The translations under genes and the position numbers were made by a program. A stretch of 64,000 nt of DNA. Source: Gammaproteobacteria bacterium (lineage in GTDB: Bacteria; Pseudomonadota; Gammaproteobacteria; SZUA-152). The notes under the pieces were generated by a model. It was given only the letters and a program-made list of their open reading frames with translations, was not told the DNA's origin and made no database searches. Below, one piece after another: positions 43,701 to 52,491 of the stretch. Numbering within the stretch: the stretch's first letter is position 1; each line of letters starts with the position of its first letter. The DNA is taken from assembly GCA_029882975.1 (NCBI GenBank), contig JAOUJW010000004.1:124001-188000 (forward strand), written 5' to 3'.

Positions 43701-45731
43701 CAGTTGTTGTTGAATCGCACTGAGCAGAGTGATTTCGTTGAGTCTATTTTTCTGCATTAGGTCTGTAGCCGCAAAAAAAGCTCCCTGGAATGCGGTACCC
43801 TGCATGCGCATTTGTAATTCGGCATCGGTCGCTTCCTCGCGCGCAATTTTGAATGCATCGAGGAAATACACCTGAATGTTTCGCTCACGTATGGCTAAGC
43901 GATATTTTTCAGGAAATGCGGCCCAGACGTGTTCCGGTGCTGTCAGTTCGCTTTGTATAATGAATACACCACCGGTTTTTAAGCCCGCCAGAGCATCGGT
44001 ATGGTGGAATACATTGGGATCGGGCGATATGACCGTGTCCACATACACGTATTCGCAATTCATGCGAATGGGTTCGGGAGCGGCGCTCAGGTAATAGGTG
44101 GTTGGTTGGCCTTTCTTTTCCGAACCGTACTTGGGATTAGCCTTGATGTGATAGTTAAGCAGTTCAAACAAAGTCATGGCTAAGTTTTTTCCGGTGGTCA
44201 TTGCGCCCCATCCGCCGATTGAATGAAATCGTATGGTGATACTGTCTTTCGGCATGAGGTTGGGGTTTTCGCTGCCGTGAACCGCTAACTCGCCGATATG
44301 TGGATAGGCTTCGGCCAACGTCTGTTGGAAAACTTCTTGGGTTGGTGTCAGAGCTTGTTCATGAATAAAGTCTATGCCCAGGTAGAATTGCTTTTTATGA
44401 TGACCGTCATCTAACATGTTTTCCACTGCACCGATGATACCTTCGGCCTGTAAATCACGACTGCCCAGTCCAAAACAGGCGGAATACAACAGCGGGATAT
44501 CATCCTGGGTGTAAGATTGCAGCTCAGGAAACGGTTTATTATGTTTGTTAGGGCTAAGATGGTTTTCTACGGATTTATTAATAGTGGCGCGTATTTCCCG
44601 TAGCAAAGGCGGGTCACCGGCCAAAGGTTGATCCAGGCGCTCCATAACGACTACGCCTTTTTTTCCTTTAAGTATTTTGCTGATGAGGTCTGCGGGGAAA
44701 GGGCGGAACATGAGCATATTCACTACCCCGACTTTTAAATTCCTTTGTTTGCGCAAGTAGTCGCTCACCACTTCGGCACTGGGGATAATGCTGCCTTGAC
44801 CCAGTATGACATACTCTGCATCCTTGCATCGGTAAGACATCACCCGTTCATAGCGACGCTGGGTGAGTTGATAAAACTCTTCGAATACCTGATCCGTAAA
44901 AGTGGCAATATGGTCAAAGAAAAAGGGACGTTGTGCGGCGACGGTTTGCATATAGCTGTCTTGATTTTGAACCACGCCGGACATGATTGGATTGTCTATA
45001 TCCCAAAGCTCAGGGATTCGCCGACGTGTGTCGCCATATAATATGCGTTGTGCCGGCGTCGGTGTTTCTATGATGTCTTCCGGTTTACCTAAAAAGGTTT
45101 GGATCAGTTCACGTTCCGGTGCCAACATGGACTCGATAAGATGAGTGGTTAGAAAACCGTCTTGAGCGATGATGCCTGGGTTCAGTGCCAGTTCTGCAAT
45201 GCGGTGTGCGCAAATATTCAAGTCCGCCACGTGTTGAGCATTTTTAGCGAATAGTTGAAAAAAACCGGTGTCATCCACGCAGTGGTAATCGTCGTGACCT
45301 GCATGTACGTTTAAGGAGGCTTTGGTCATGGCGCGGCTGCCCATGTTCAGCACATAGGTCAGACGTTTCCCAACGGCGGCATACAAAGATTCGTGCATAT
45401 AGGCCACGCCCTGACCGGAGGAAAAATTTGCGGCGCGTAAACCGGTCATGGACAAACCTGCGGTGACAGCGGCTGCAGCGTGTTCGCCCTCGGGTTCGAT
45501 AAAAATGAGAGGCCGTCCTGAAATATTAATATGTCCGTTGGCTGCAGCTTCGGCCCAGTATTCACCCATTTGGGTGGACGGAGTAATGGGATAGGCGCCG
45601 GCAGCGTCTGAGGATTCGCGTTCGCAATGAATAGCGGCACTGTTTCCATCCATGGCGGCCCGAGTTCCGGGGTAAAGTGGTAAAGGCATTTTCTTAATCT
45701 TGGATGGGGTGGTTTTTGCCTGATCATTCAT
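40767..45731 (-). CDS. nifJ: Large 2-oxoacid (pyruvate):ferredoxin oxidoreductase
   Basis: Oxidises pyruvate or another 2-oxoacid with CoA, passing electrons to ferredoxin or flavodoxin. Order in about 1654 residues: pyrimidine-binding domain (YPITPSTQMGEYWAE, GIIAQDGFLTTH); domain II; gamma domain (HSIGGWGAMTTGKNLAMTL); two [4Fe-4S] motifs far apart (CTGCGDCYTVCP and CKGCRECIEVCN, about 160 residues between); TPP domain (MGCGEKT, AINATGCSSVWGS, GDGAMYDIG, YSNTGGQ); and a C-terminal single-cluster ferredoxin-like domain (CTACDECTQLNP). E. coli-type enzymes have about 1175 residues, so insertions and the extra ferredoxin tail make it unusually long. ATG 45731 is chosen (AAGGAAG upstream); a GTG at 45743 is too close to that site. 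Confidence 0.92.
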   Translation of the reverse strand: MNDQAKTTPSKIKKMPLPLYPGTRAAMDGNSAAIHCERESSDAAGAYPITPSTQMGEYWAEAAANGHINISGRPLIFIEPEGEHAAAAVTAGLSMTGLRAANFSSGQGVAYMHESLYAAVGKRLTYVLNMGSRAMTKASLNVHAGHDDYHCVDDTGFFQLFAKNAQHVADLNICAHRIAELALNPGIIAQDGFLTTHLIESMLAPERELIQTFLGKPEDIIETPTPAQRILYGDTRRRIPELWDIDNPIMSGVVQNQDSYMQTVAAQRPFFFDHIATFTDQVFEEFYQLTQRRYERVMSYRCKDAEYVILGQGSIIPSAEVVSDYLRKQRNLKVGVVNMLMFRPFPADLISKILKGKKGVVVMERLDQPLAGDPPLLREIRATINKSVENHLSPNKHNKPFPELQSYTQDDIPLLYSACFGLGSRDLQAEGIIGAVENMLDDGHHKKQFYLGIDFIHEQALTPTQEVFQQTLAEAYPHIGELAVHGSENPNLMPKDSITIRFHSIGGWGAMTTGKNLAMTLFELLNYHIKANPKYGSEKKGQPTTYYLSAAPEPIRMNCEYVYVDTVISPDPNVFHHTDALAGLKTGGVFIIQSELTAPEHVWAAFPEKYRLAIRERNIQVYFLDAFKIAREEATDAELQMRMQGTAFQGAFFAATDLMQKNRLNEITLLSAIQQQLQHKFGTKGARVVEDNVRVVKRGFDQLQRIPDKIIQDPVSSQACPSEPAIPIMVKLVPQSQAPVASLHRFWEQNGNFYARGLAGQNLADPFIGLGTLPALSALFRDMSSIRFEHPQWIAENCTGCGDCYTVCPDTAIPGLVNDINQVFDTLLQRIRSSGHKLNFLPKALRSLEHEVRTAFINSEDKINTNSLMTAVLTEGLEQQQLEENDKAQLRREFSLFKQELGSFSFAITRPYFTVPERKSNGSGGLFSLVINPYSCKGCRECIEVCNDEALISIPQSPDSLTRLRRHWSLWLDLPNTPPHYIRVENLEQRIGALHSILLNKNAYLAFSSGDGACMGCGEKTVIRLFTATVETLMQQRVARHVEALSQLIDELQKHIETRLVATMNVGDTNTLRRILHSLGDNELTLGTIATKLDSVKDTQPIDHDWLERVLKLLEQLKHLRWLYTQGPSGRGRSSMGAINATGCSSVWGSTYPYNPYPFPWSNHLFQDSPSMAMGIFEGHMAKMAEGFKVIRKVHLELTDQYDPREHDVFFQSFDWHQFSDTELALCPPVVAIGGDGAMYDIGFQNLSRMLMAGKPIKVLILDTQVYSNTGGQACTSGFTGQISDMAPFGSAHKGKEEIRKEMGLLAIAHRTSYVMQSTIAYANHMIEGFVEGLLSKRPAVFNCFTSCQPEHGIGDDMSHHQAKLAVESRAYPLFHYNPDDGDTIKECLHLNSNPAIHHAWPTYKLHYDHNGIKEVMELPFTFADYALTETRFRKHFRTAPPDTWHEDMIPVADYLQLQPEQRSQRYPYVWTLNPNAPQSQPGRLMVDESMIAACEDRQRFWTLLQSLSGEGQPQTSTADLEHAIRRQILSQVSNGLMKLMGGDGLLLDSAATTTLNPDALNPETEATPSSQYIAPWIESEECTACDECTQLNPAMFEYNDKKQAIIKNPNAGPYSDLVQAAERCTAQVIHPGYPREDAGKDMDKWIARGTKYN
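41102..41109. repeat. Eight-base C/G homopolymer inside nifJ
   Basis: Eight C on the + strand are eight G in the nifJ message, near codon 1541 of about 1654. The tract lies just before the C-terminal ferredoxin-like domain. The reading frame is intact as given. Confidence 0.9.
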
Positions 45732-45747
45732 TGCGAGTCTCACTTCC

Positions 45748-46629
45748 TTAACTGTTTAAAGGTTGCAAGGAGCTGTTGCGCAGCACTTTTACCGACTGCT
45801 TGCCGTATTCACACCTGCCGTCTGCCCCTATCCACAGAATGGCACCCGTGGGACAACGTTGTATGGGAGCCTGGTTGCGGTGATTCTTGGTGTAATCTAT
45901 TACCGGTAGATTGTTTTGTATAGTAATGAGATCAGGTGCATCCTTCTCACAACGACCGCACGCGGTGCAGGCAACTTCACAATAACTGAGTAACTCATCA
46001 CCAAAAACCGGGTTATTGCAGGCTACCCATAGACGGTGCTCCACAGGATGGATGGTAAATAAATCTTTAGGACAAATATCGACACAGTCGCCACAACCGG
46101 TACACAGGTCTTCCCGTACCAGGGGTAGGGAGTGCGGGCTCATGTGAATGGCGTCAAAATCGCAAACTCGTTCGCAATCGCCAAGGCCCAGACAGCCCCA
46201 TTGACACACTTTGGCTCCCCCATTCACTTGAGCGGCAGCCTCACAGGTGGCAAGACCGGAGTAGTGGGCATGAAAGCGGGCTACATTGTTGCCGCCGGCA
46301 CAAGCCAAGCGTGCAGTGAGTTGATTGACTGTACCGATGCCGACTTGCAGAATGTCGGCAACTTGCCGGCGTTGTTCCTCATCGGATACGCTGCATTGCC
46401 CGGGGTTCGTTTTATGTTGCAGCAGTGCTTCGGCAAATTGGCGGCAACCGGCAAAACCACAAGCGCCACAATTGGAGTTGGGCAAGGTTTGCTCCACCAG
46501 ATCCAGGCGTGGGTCTTCTTGTACCGCAAAGCGCCGGGCGAAAAAGATCAGTAACAGAGCAATAACCGCGGAAATTGCCGTAAAGGTAACAATTGCCGTA
46601 AAGGTGGCGGTGAGCGTATTCGCAGTCAT
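45748..46629 (-). CDS. rnfB: Rnf complex iron-sulfur subunit RnfB, long form
   Basis: Membrane-anchored ferredoxin-accepting subunit. An N-terminal helix (about 8-32) is followed by CGACGFAGCRQF, then a Gly-rich CEAAAQVNGGAKVC segment. Several [4Fe-4S] motifs come after it (CLGLGDCERVC, CTGCGDCVDICP, CTACGRCEKD). At 293 residues it is much longer than E. coli RsxB (192) and resembles the multi-cluster RnfB of anaerobes. It is first in the operon, separated from rnfC by nifJ. An 18-bp duplication sits in its membrane anchor. Confidence 0.93.
   Translation of the reverse strand: MTANTLTATFTAIVTFTAISAVIALLLIFFARRFAVQEDPRLDLVEQTLPNSNCGACGFAGCRQFAEALLQHKTNPGQCSVSDEEQRRQVADILQVGIGTVNQLTARLACAGGNNVARFHAHYSGLATCEAAAQVNGGAKVCQWGCLGLGDCERVCDFDAIHMSPHSLPLVREDLCTGCGDCVDICPKDLFTIHPVEHRLWVACNNPVFGDELLSYCEVACTACGRCEKDAPDLITIQNNLPVIDYTKNHRNQAPIQRCPTGAILWIGADGRCEYGKQSVKVLRNSSLQPLNS
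46573..46605. repeat. 18-bp tandem duplication in the rnfB membrane anchor
   Basis: AATTGCCGTAAAGGTAAC (46573-46590) is followed by AATTGCCGTAAAGGT (46591-46605). In the RnfB protein this gives the repeated hexapeptide-like TAIVTF-TAIS segment. It is in frame. Confidence 0.85.
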
Positions 46630-46896
46630 TCTGTGCGGCTATTGCCTTTTTGCATTTATTAACTATACACCACCTGAGCCGTATCGATGTTTGATCGAAA
46701 TCAGTTTTCAAGTGCCCTGAACCCGGTGGTGATTCACTTTAAATGTGTAAAAGTCAAATAAAACATAAACATACAGATAGTTGCTGCTGTGGTGTTGTCA
46801 GGGGACGGGGCGTGTCGCTAATGAAAAAATCCCCTGAAACAGGTAGACTGCGATCCCATTGTGAATTGTTGTAAAGTGAAGGAGTGCAGGCAGACT

Positions 46897-47247
46897 ATGG
46901 ATTCATTGGAAACCATCCAAAAACTACAAAATGTCCAAAATAATATAAAAATCTTTACGGCAGTCCCTATGGGAGTGTTGATGATTTTGTATTTTTTCAC
47001 TTACGCGACCTTAATAGATCATGGTTTGACCGGATTTCTTTTTTTTGAAATCGTCACCAGCATTTTGTTTCTGATGGCACTGATTTTTCTTAATCCTTTG
47101 AGCTTTGCGTTGGTAAAATTAATGTATGGGCGGCGCCAACCGTACCAGTCCATATTACAGCAACTGAGCCCGTCCAGTATTGTGAAGCCGGCGGATCAAC
47201 TGTTGCAGGATTTGCAACTAAACGATCAAAATAGCAATAGCAACTAA
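46897..47247 (+). CDS. Small membrane protein of unknown function
   Basis: 116 residues from ATG 46897, AAGGAG upstream. Two hydrophobic segments (about 20-40 and 48-75, ILYFFTYATLI and FLFFEIVTSILFLMALIFL) are followed by a polar cytoplasmic-like tail ending in a low-complexity NDQNSNSN. No family is recognised. Its stop overlaps the mutL start (TAATG), so the two are co-transcribed, but a role in mismatch repair cannot be inferred from that alone. It diverges from rnfB. Confidence 0.7.
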   Translation: MDSLETIQKLQNVQNNIKIFTAVPMGVLMILYFFTYATLIDHGLTGFLFFEIVTSILFLMALIFLNPLSFALVKLMYGRRQPYQSILQQLSPSSIVKPADQLLQDLQLNDQNSNSN

Positions 47248-49151
47248 TGTCTACGTCGACTTTGGAGTCTGAAAGCAAGGCGGCGCGTATCGAGCTGCTC
47301 CCCAATCAATTGGCCAACCAGATCGCCGCCGGTGAGGTGGTGGAGCGACCGGCTTCTGTGGTGAAGGAGTTAATTGAAAACAGCCTGGATGCCGGTGCCG
47401 ATACTCTGGAGATTCAGTTGGAGCAGGGTGGTATGCGGCTGCTGCGAATACGCGACAACGGTGTAGGGATTCATGCTGCAGATCTGGAATTGGCTTTAAG
47501 CCGTCATGCAACCAGTAAAATCCGCAGCTTTGAAGATTTGGAAGGTGTGAATTCCCTGGGTTTTCGCGGAGAGGCCTTACCCAGTATTGCATCCGTGTCG
47601 CGTTTGGAAATCAGTTCTCGGACTCATGCCGATACCCATGCGGCCAAATTACAGGTGCACGGCGGAGATATCGCGGCACCGTTGGAACCGGCGGCTCACC
47701 CGGTTGGTACAACCATTACCGTACGGGATCTTTTCTATAACACGCCCGCCAGAAAAAAATTCCTAAAAACGGAAAAAACCGAATTTAACCATATTGACAC
47801 TGTGATTAAGCGGGTGGCCTTGAGCCGCTTTGATGTCAATTTCAATGTTATCCACAATCAAAAACAAGTACACCGCATTCGGGCTTGCCACAATGATTTA
47901 ACCCGGCGTCAACGCATTGCTGATATTTGCGGTTCGGCCTTTGTGGAACAGAGTATCACAGTGGATTTCAGCGGTGCCGGCTTGCGCTTATGGGGTTGGG
48001 TCGGCTTGCCGACGTTTTCCCGCAGTCAGGCGGATATGCAGTACTTTTATGTCAACTCCCGCATGATTCGTGACAAGCTGGTGAGTCACGGTGTGCGACA
48101 GGCTTATAAAGACGTGATGTATCATGGTCGTCATCCGGCTTTTGTTTTGTATTTGGAAATGGATCCCAAGCTGGTGGATGTCAACGTGCATCCAACCAAG
48201 CATGAAGTACGCTTTCGTGAAAGCCGTCTGGTACACGATTTCATTTTTCGGGCTTTACATCAAGCCTTAGCGGAGGTGCGCCCGGGCGATGTGCAAGCGT
48301 CGGAAGCGAATACCACTGCCGGGGTGTGGGCCTATGGGGAAACAATCCCGGAGTTGAGTCAGCTCCCACCCCAATCGCAGTTCAGATCGCAACCAGGCGG
48401 GCAACCATCCCGCGGACAATCGTCTTTTGGATCTGCGGGACAACAGAGTATGGCACTGAGCGTGCAAGAACAGTTGGATGCGTATGCAGGTTTGAACCGC
48501 GCGGTACAGGCTTCCCTGAATGATGAGGTGACGTTGCAGGACCAAGAGGTGGAATCCTCCGGCCATTATTTAGGCTACGCCATTGCGCAACTGCATGGGG
48601 TGTATATTCTGGCAGAAAACCAAAGCGGTTTGGTGTTGGTGGACATGCATGCGGCCCATGAACGGATTGTCTACGAGCGACTCAAGCAAGGATTGGAAAA
48701 CGATGCGGATGGCATTCGTTCTCAGCCTATGTTGGTGCCGCTCACCGTAAACTTGAGTAAAGGCGAAGTCAGTTTGGTGCAGGAAAACGTTGCCGTATTT
48801 ACCGATCTGGGATTTCTGGTGGAGCCCATGGGACAGGAGACGGTCGTTATTCGGCAAATACCCAGTGTGATGCGCGATTCGGATGTGACCGGCTTGGTTC
48901 GGGATGTGGTTTCCGATTTCGCTCGTTATGGCAGCAGTGACCGCATCCGTGAGCATCTAAATAGCATATTGGCCACCATTGCCTGTCATGGCTCGGTGCG
49001 TGCTAATCGCAAACTGTCTTTGCAGGAGATGAATGCCTTGTTGCGGGACATGGAGCGCACCGAACGCAGTGGACAATGTAACCACGGTCGCCCGACTTGG
49101 ATTCAACTGAAGCTGGGTGAACTGGATAAATTGTTTTTACGCGGTCAATAA
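47247..49151 (+). CDS. mutL: DNA mismatch repair protein MutL
   Basis: GHKL ATPase that couples MutS to MutH or to other repair steps. The 634 residues begin with LLPNQLANQIAAGEVVERPASVVKELIENSLDAGA (ATP site, named here by its ends IAAGEVVERP and ENSLDAG), then RDNGVGI, ATSKI and GFRGEALPSIASV. The C-terminal dimerisation domain has HAAHERIVYERL and ends ...CNHGRPTW. The QPMLVPLTVN region has no DQHA(X)2E(X)4E endonuclease motif; MHAAHERIVYE stands there instead, as in methyl-directed (E. coli-like) MutL. The linker (about 345-430) is Gln/Ser-rich. Confidence 0.96.
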   Translation: MSTSTLESESKAARIELLPNQLANQIAAGEVVERPASVVKELIENSLDAGADTLEIQLEQGGMRLLRIRDNGVGIHAADLELALSRHATSKIRSFEDLEGVNSLGFRGEALPSIASVSRLEISSRTHADTHAAKLQVHGGDIAAPLEPAAHPVGTTITVRDLFYNTPARKKFLKTEKTEFNHIDTVIKRVALSRFDVNFNVIHNQKQVHRIRACHNDLTRRQRIADICGSAFVEQSITVDFSGAGLRLWGWVGLPTFSRSQADMQYFYVNSRMIRDKLVSHGVRQAYKDVMYHGRHPAFVLYLEMDPKLVDVNVHPTKHEVRFRESRLVHDFIFRALHQALAEVRPGDVQASEANTTAGVWAYGETIPELSQLPPQSQFRSQPGGQPSRGQSSFGSAGQQSMALSVQEQLDAYAGLNRAVQASLNDEVTLQDQEVESSGHYLGYAIAQLHGVYILAENQSGLVLVDMHAAHERIVYERLKQGLENDADGIRSQPMLVPLTVNLSKGEVSLVQENVAVFTDLGFLVEPMGQETVVIRQIPSVMRDSDVTGLVRDVVSDFARYGSSDRIREHLNSILATIACHGSVRANRKLSLQEMNALLRDMERTERSGQCNHGRPTWIQLKLGELDKLFLRGQ

Positions 49152-49302
49152 CGCTTATCATTCCATTGTTTTCAAGCCGGTTTCAATTTCAATATTTTGC
49201 TATTTTACGGTCTTTCCACCAGAGGCGTTTACCTATAGCCGTAATCGAAAAACACAATAAAGAAGTGTCAATGGATAAGATCGAGTCAAACGTAGGCTTT
49301 TA

Positions 49303-51123
49303 ATGTCAGGAACCGATACTTTCACTTGGTCCTCGCTGGGTGCTATTGCCTTGGAGCATAAACGGGCCTTGATCGTTGCTCATTGGGTGGCATTAATGGC
49401 CGTTGTTTTAGGCGTACCCATTCCATTATTGATGCCACTTTTGGTGGATGAGGTTCTGTTGCAGGAACCTGGGGCTTTGCTGGCCATGTTGGGGCCATTG
49501 TTTCCATCTGCATGGCACGGTCCTACCTTGTTTATACTGGCGACTCTGGCGTTGACTTTGTTTTTGCGTGTGGGAATGTTGATCTGTATCGTGTGGCAGC
49601 TGAAGCAGTTCGCCTTGATTGCAAAGGATATCACCTACCGGATTCGGCGTTTGTTACTGGAAAAACTGCAATTCATTTCCATGGCTCGTTACGAAACCCT
49701 GGGTAGTGGTGCCGTTACCTCGCATTTTGTTACCGATATTAATGCTATTGATCAATTTGTGGGAGAGAGTATCAGCAAGACTCTGGTTGCCGTATTAAGT
49801 TTGCTGGGAATCAGCGTGGTGTTGTTATGGATGCACTGGCAACTGGCATTGTTTATTCTGTTTATGAATCCTCTGGTGATTTATTTCACGGTGACACTGG
49901 GGAAAAAAGTCAAACACCTGAAAAAAAATGAAAACATCGCCGTTGAGCTGTTTCAGCATGCATTAGCGGAAACGCTGGATGCCATTCAGGAGATTCGGGC
50001 TAACAATCGGGAACAAAGTTATATCGGCGAGGTTATCCGTCGAGCCGCACAAATTAAAACCCACTCCGCTGCATATTCCTGGCGCAGCGACGCGGCGAAC
50101 CGTTTTTCTTTTGGTGTGTTTTTATTTGGTTTTGATATTTTTCGCGCCATCACCATGCTGATGGTTGTATTCTCCGATTTAAGTATTGGAGAAATGATGG
50201 CAGTATTCGGGTATTTGTGGTTCATGATGAGTCCTGTACAGGATATTTTGAACGTGCAATATGCCTTTTATGCGGCTAAAGCGGCGTTGACTCGTATCAA
50301 TCAACTGGCTGCTCTTAAGCAGGAACCCCGTTACCCTCATGTGCACAATCCCTTTCGAAATAAAACCACGGTATCGGTACAGGTGGAGAATTTGTCTTTC
50401 GCCTATACCTCTCACGGCGATGAGGTAAACCTGGGGCCTGAGGCAGGTCCCGAATGGGTGCTTAAAGATGTGAATCTGAATATTGCAGCCGGTGAAAAAG
50501 TAGCCTTAGTAGGAGCCAGTGGCGGTGGTAAATCCACTTTAGTTCAGGTGATGTTGGGTTTGTATCCGCATCAAAGCGGTTGTTTGAGTTTTGACCGGAT
50601 TCCTGTGACCCAAATTGGTTTGGACGTCGTGCGGGAACACGTTGCCACTGTATTGCAACATCCGGCCATGTTTAACGATACAGTACGCATGAATCTGAGC
50701 ATGGGACGCAGCTACACGGAGACTCAATTGAACCGAGCACTGGAAGTGGCTCAATTACATGATACTATTGCCGCCTTGCCTGCCGGTTTGGATACGCTGA
50801 TCGGACGTCAAGGTGTACGCTTGTCAGGCGGTCAAAGGCAACGTTTGGCGATTGCCCGAATGGTATTATCCCAGCCTAAAGTTGTCATACTGGATGAAGC
50901 GACTTCCGCGTTGGATGCGGAGACCGAAGCCCGTTTGCATGAAGCCTTGGCTGGGTTTTTGCAGCAGCGCACCACATTGATTATCGCCCATCGATTGAGT
51001 GCGGTTAAGCAAGCGGATCGGGTTTACGTGTTCGAGGATGGACACATCATAGAAGAAGGTGTGCATGAACACTTGATTAAAAGCAATGGCTTGTATCAGC
51101 GATTATATGCCAAACAGCTATAA
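49303..51123 (+). CDS. ABC exporter, fused membrane and ATPase domains
   Basis: 606-residue half-transporter. Six membrane helices (about 20-330) are followed by an ATPase with Walker A VGASGGGKSTLV, Q-loop LQHPAMFND, signature LSGGQRQRLAIARM, Walker B VVILDEATSALD and switch His in IIAHRLS. It belongs to the MsbA/lipid-and-peptide exporter class, but no substrate gene is adjacent. It starts with ATG 49303 after a 150-base spacer. Confidence 0.88.
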   Translation: MSGTDTFTWSSLGAIALEHKRALIVAHWVALMAVVLGVPIPLLMPLLVDEVLLQEPGALLAMLGPLFPSAWHGPTLFILATLALTLFLRVGMLICIVWQLKQFALIAKDITYRIRRLLLEKLQFISMARYETLGSGAVTSHFVTDINAIDQFVGESISKTLVAVLSLLGISVVLLWMHWQLALFILFMNPLVIYFTVTLGKKVKHLKKNENIAVELFQHALAETLDAIQEIRANNREQSYIGEVIRRAAQIKTHSAAYSWRSDAANRFSFGVFLFGFDIFRAITMLMVVFSDLSIGEMMAVFGYLWFMMSPVQDILNVQYAFYAAKAALTRINQLAALKQEPRYPHVHNPFRNKTTVSVQVENLSFAYTSHGDEVNLGPEAGPEWVLKDVNLNIAAGEKVALVGASGGGKSTLVQVMLGLYPHQSGCLSFDRIPVTQIGLDVVREHVATVLQHPAMFNDTVRMNLSMGRSYTETQLNRALEVAQLHDTIAALPAGLDTLIGRQGVRLSGGQRQRLAIARMVLSQPKVVILDEATSALDAETEARLHEALAGFLQQRTTLIIAHRLSAVKQADRVYVFEDGHIIEEGVHEHLIKSNGLYQRLYAKQL

Positions 51124-51172
51124 TAGTTGGTAATTTACAAAGTGGTTGGTAAAAGTAAAAGCGGAAACAATA

Positions 51173-52381
51173 ATGCAAAATAGCGAACAAGAACCCCTGA
51201 TAAATTTCAAGCTAAACCATGTTGAAGTAGATCTTTTAGGTACTGCCCATATTTCCAAAGCCAGCGCTGATAAGGTCAAGGAAATGCTGCAAACGGGCCA
51301 ATACGATTGCGTTGCAGTGGAATTGTGCCCCAGTCGTCACAATTCCATCGTTAATCCAGATGCGTTAGCCAAGATGGACTTGTTTCAGGTCATCAAAGAA
51401 GGTAAAGCGTTGATGGTGACTGCCAATCTGGCTTTGGGTGCGTTTCAACAACGCATGGCGGATGAATTCGGTATAAAACCGGGTGCGGAAATGCGTATGG
51501 CAATTGATATTGCCGCTGAACTGAAAATACCCGTTTTGCTCATCGATCGAGAAATTACCACCACGTTAAAAAGAGTGTACGGTAATGTGCCATGGTGGCA
51601 GAAAATGAATCTTGCCAGTGGATTATTGGGCAGCGTCGTGTCACGTCAAAAAGTGACCGAAGAGGAAATCGAGCGTTTGAAAGAAGGCGATATACTGGAA
51701 TCCACATTTGCCCAGTTTGCAGAAGAAGCTGAAAATATCTATCTGCCCTTGGTGGATGAACGGGATCAGTACATGGCCGCACGCATCCAGCAGGAAGACC
51801 TCACCGGCGAGTACGGGCGTATGTTAGCGGTTGTGGGTGCCGGGCATATGAAAGGTATTGGTAACTATATTGAAAAATGGCGCCAGGATGAGGAGGGGCC
51901 GGAGCAAAAAATAGCGCGATTGGACCAGTTGCCCAAACCCAAGCGTTGGCCACGATTTATTCCCTGGGCAATTGTTGCCTTAATTATAGCCGGGTTTGCG
52001 GTGGGTTTTAGCCGAAACGCCGATTTAGGCTTGCAGCTGGTATGGTATTGGATAGTGATCAACGGTGCTTTGTGTTCTCTCGGAGCGTTAATTGCGCTGG
52101 CCCATCCCTTAACGATAATTGGCGCTTTTGTGGCTGCGCCGATCACTTCCTTGAACCCAACAATCGGCGCCGGAATGGTAACCGCTGCCATGGAAACTTG
52201 GTTACGAAAACCAAAAGTTCAGGATTTCAGTCACTTACGCCAAGATACAACTCACTTCCGGGGTTGGTGGAAAAATCGAGTGACGCGGGTACTATTGGTA
52301 TTTATTCTATGTACTTTGGGTTCGGCTGCGGGTACCTATATTGCCGGATTTAAAATTTTTGAAAGTATTGCAACAACTTAG
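51173..52381 (+). CDS. TraB/PrgY family protein
   Basis: 402 residues. The conserved TraB N-terminal segment LLGTAHISKASADKVKEM with the GxxH motif is present, followed by VAVELCPSRHNSI and VVGAGHMKGI, the second His motif. Four or so membrane helices fill the C-terminal third (about 270-400). The family is related to the EreA/Tiki fold and, in enterococci, PrgY blocks a peptide pheromone. In proteobacteria the job is unknown; a membrane metal-dependent hydrolase is possible. It starts at ATG 51173; a TTG at 51146 is unlikely. Confidence 0.85.
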   Translation: MQNSEQEPLINFKLNHVEVDLLGTAHISKASADKVKEMLQTGQYDCVAVELCPSRHNSIVNPDALAKMDLFQVIKEGKALMVTANLALGAFQQRMADEFGIKPGAEMRMAIDIAAELKIPVLLIDREITTTLKRVYGNVPWWQKMNLASGLLGSVVSRQKVTEEEIERLKEGDILESTFAQFAEEAENIYLPLVDERDQYMAARIQQEDLTGEYGRMLAVVGAGHMKGIGNYIEKWRQDEEGPEQKIARLDQLPKPKRWPRFIPWAIVALIIAGFAVGFSRNADLGLQLVWYWIVINGALCSLGALIALAHPLTIIGAFVAAPITSLNPTIGAGMVTAAMETWLRKPKVQDFSHLRQDTTHFRGWWKNRVTRVLLVFILCTLGSAAGTYIAGFKIFESIATT

Positions 52382-52491
52382 CTAAGATAGGGCATAATAC
52401 TGCCGATTTTTTCTACTTTACCTGCCGGAATTATTCATTTTATAATCAACCTTTCGTGTTTTTGGGAAGCATATCCCAAATTAGGGTATAA

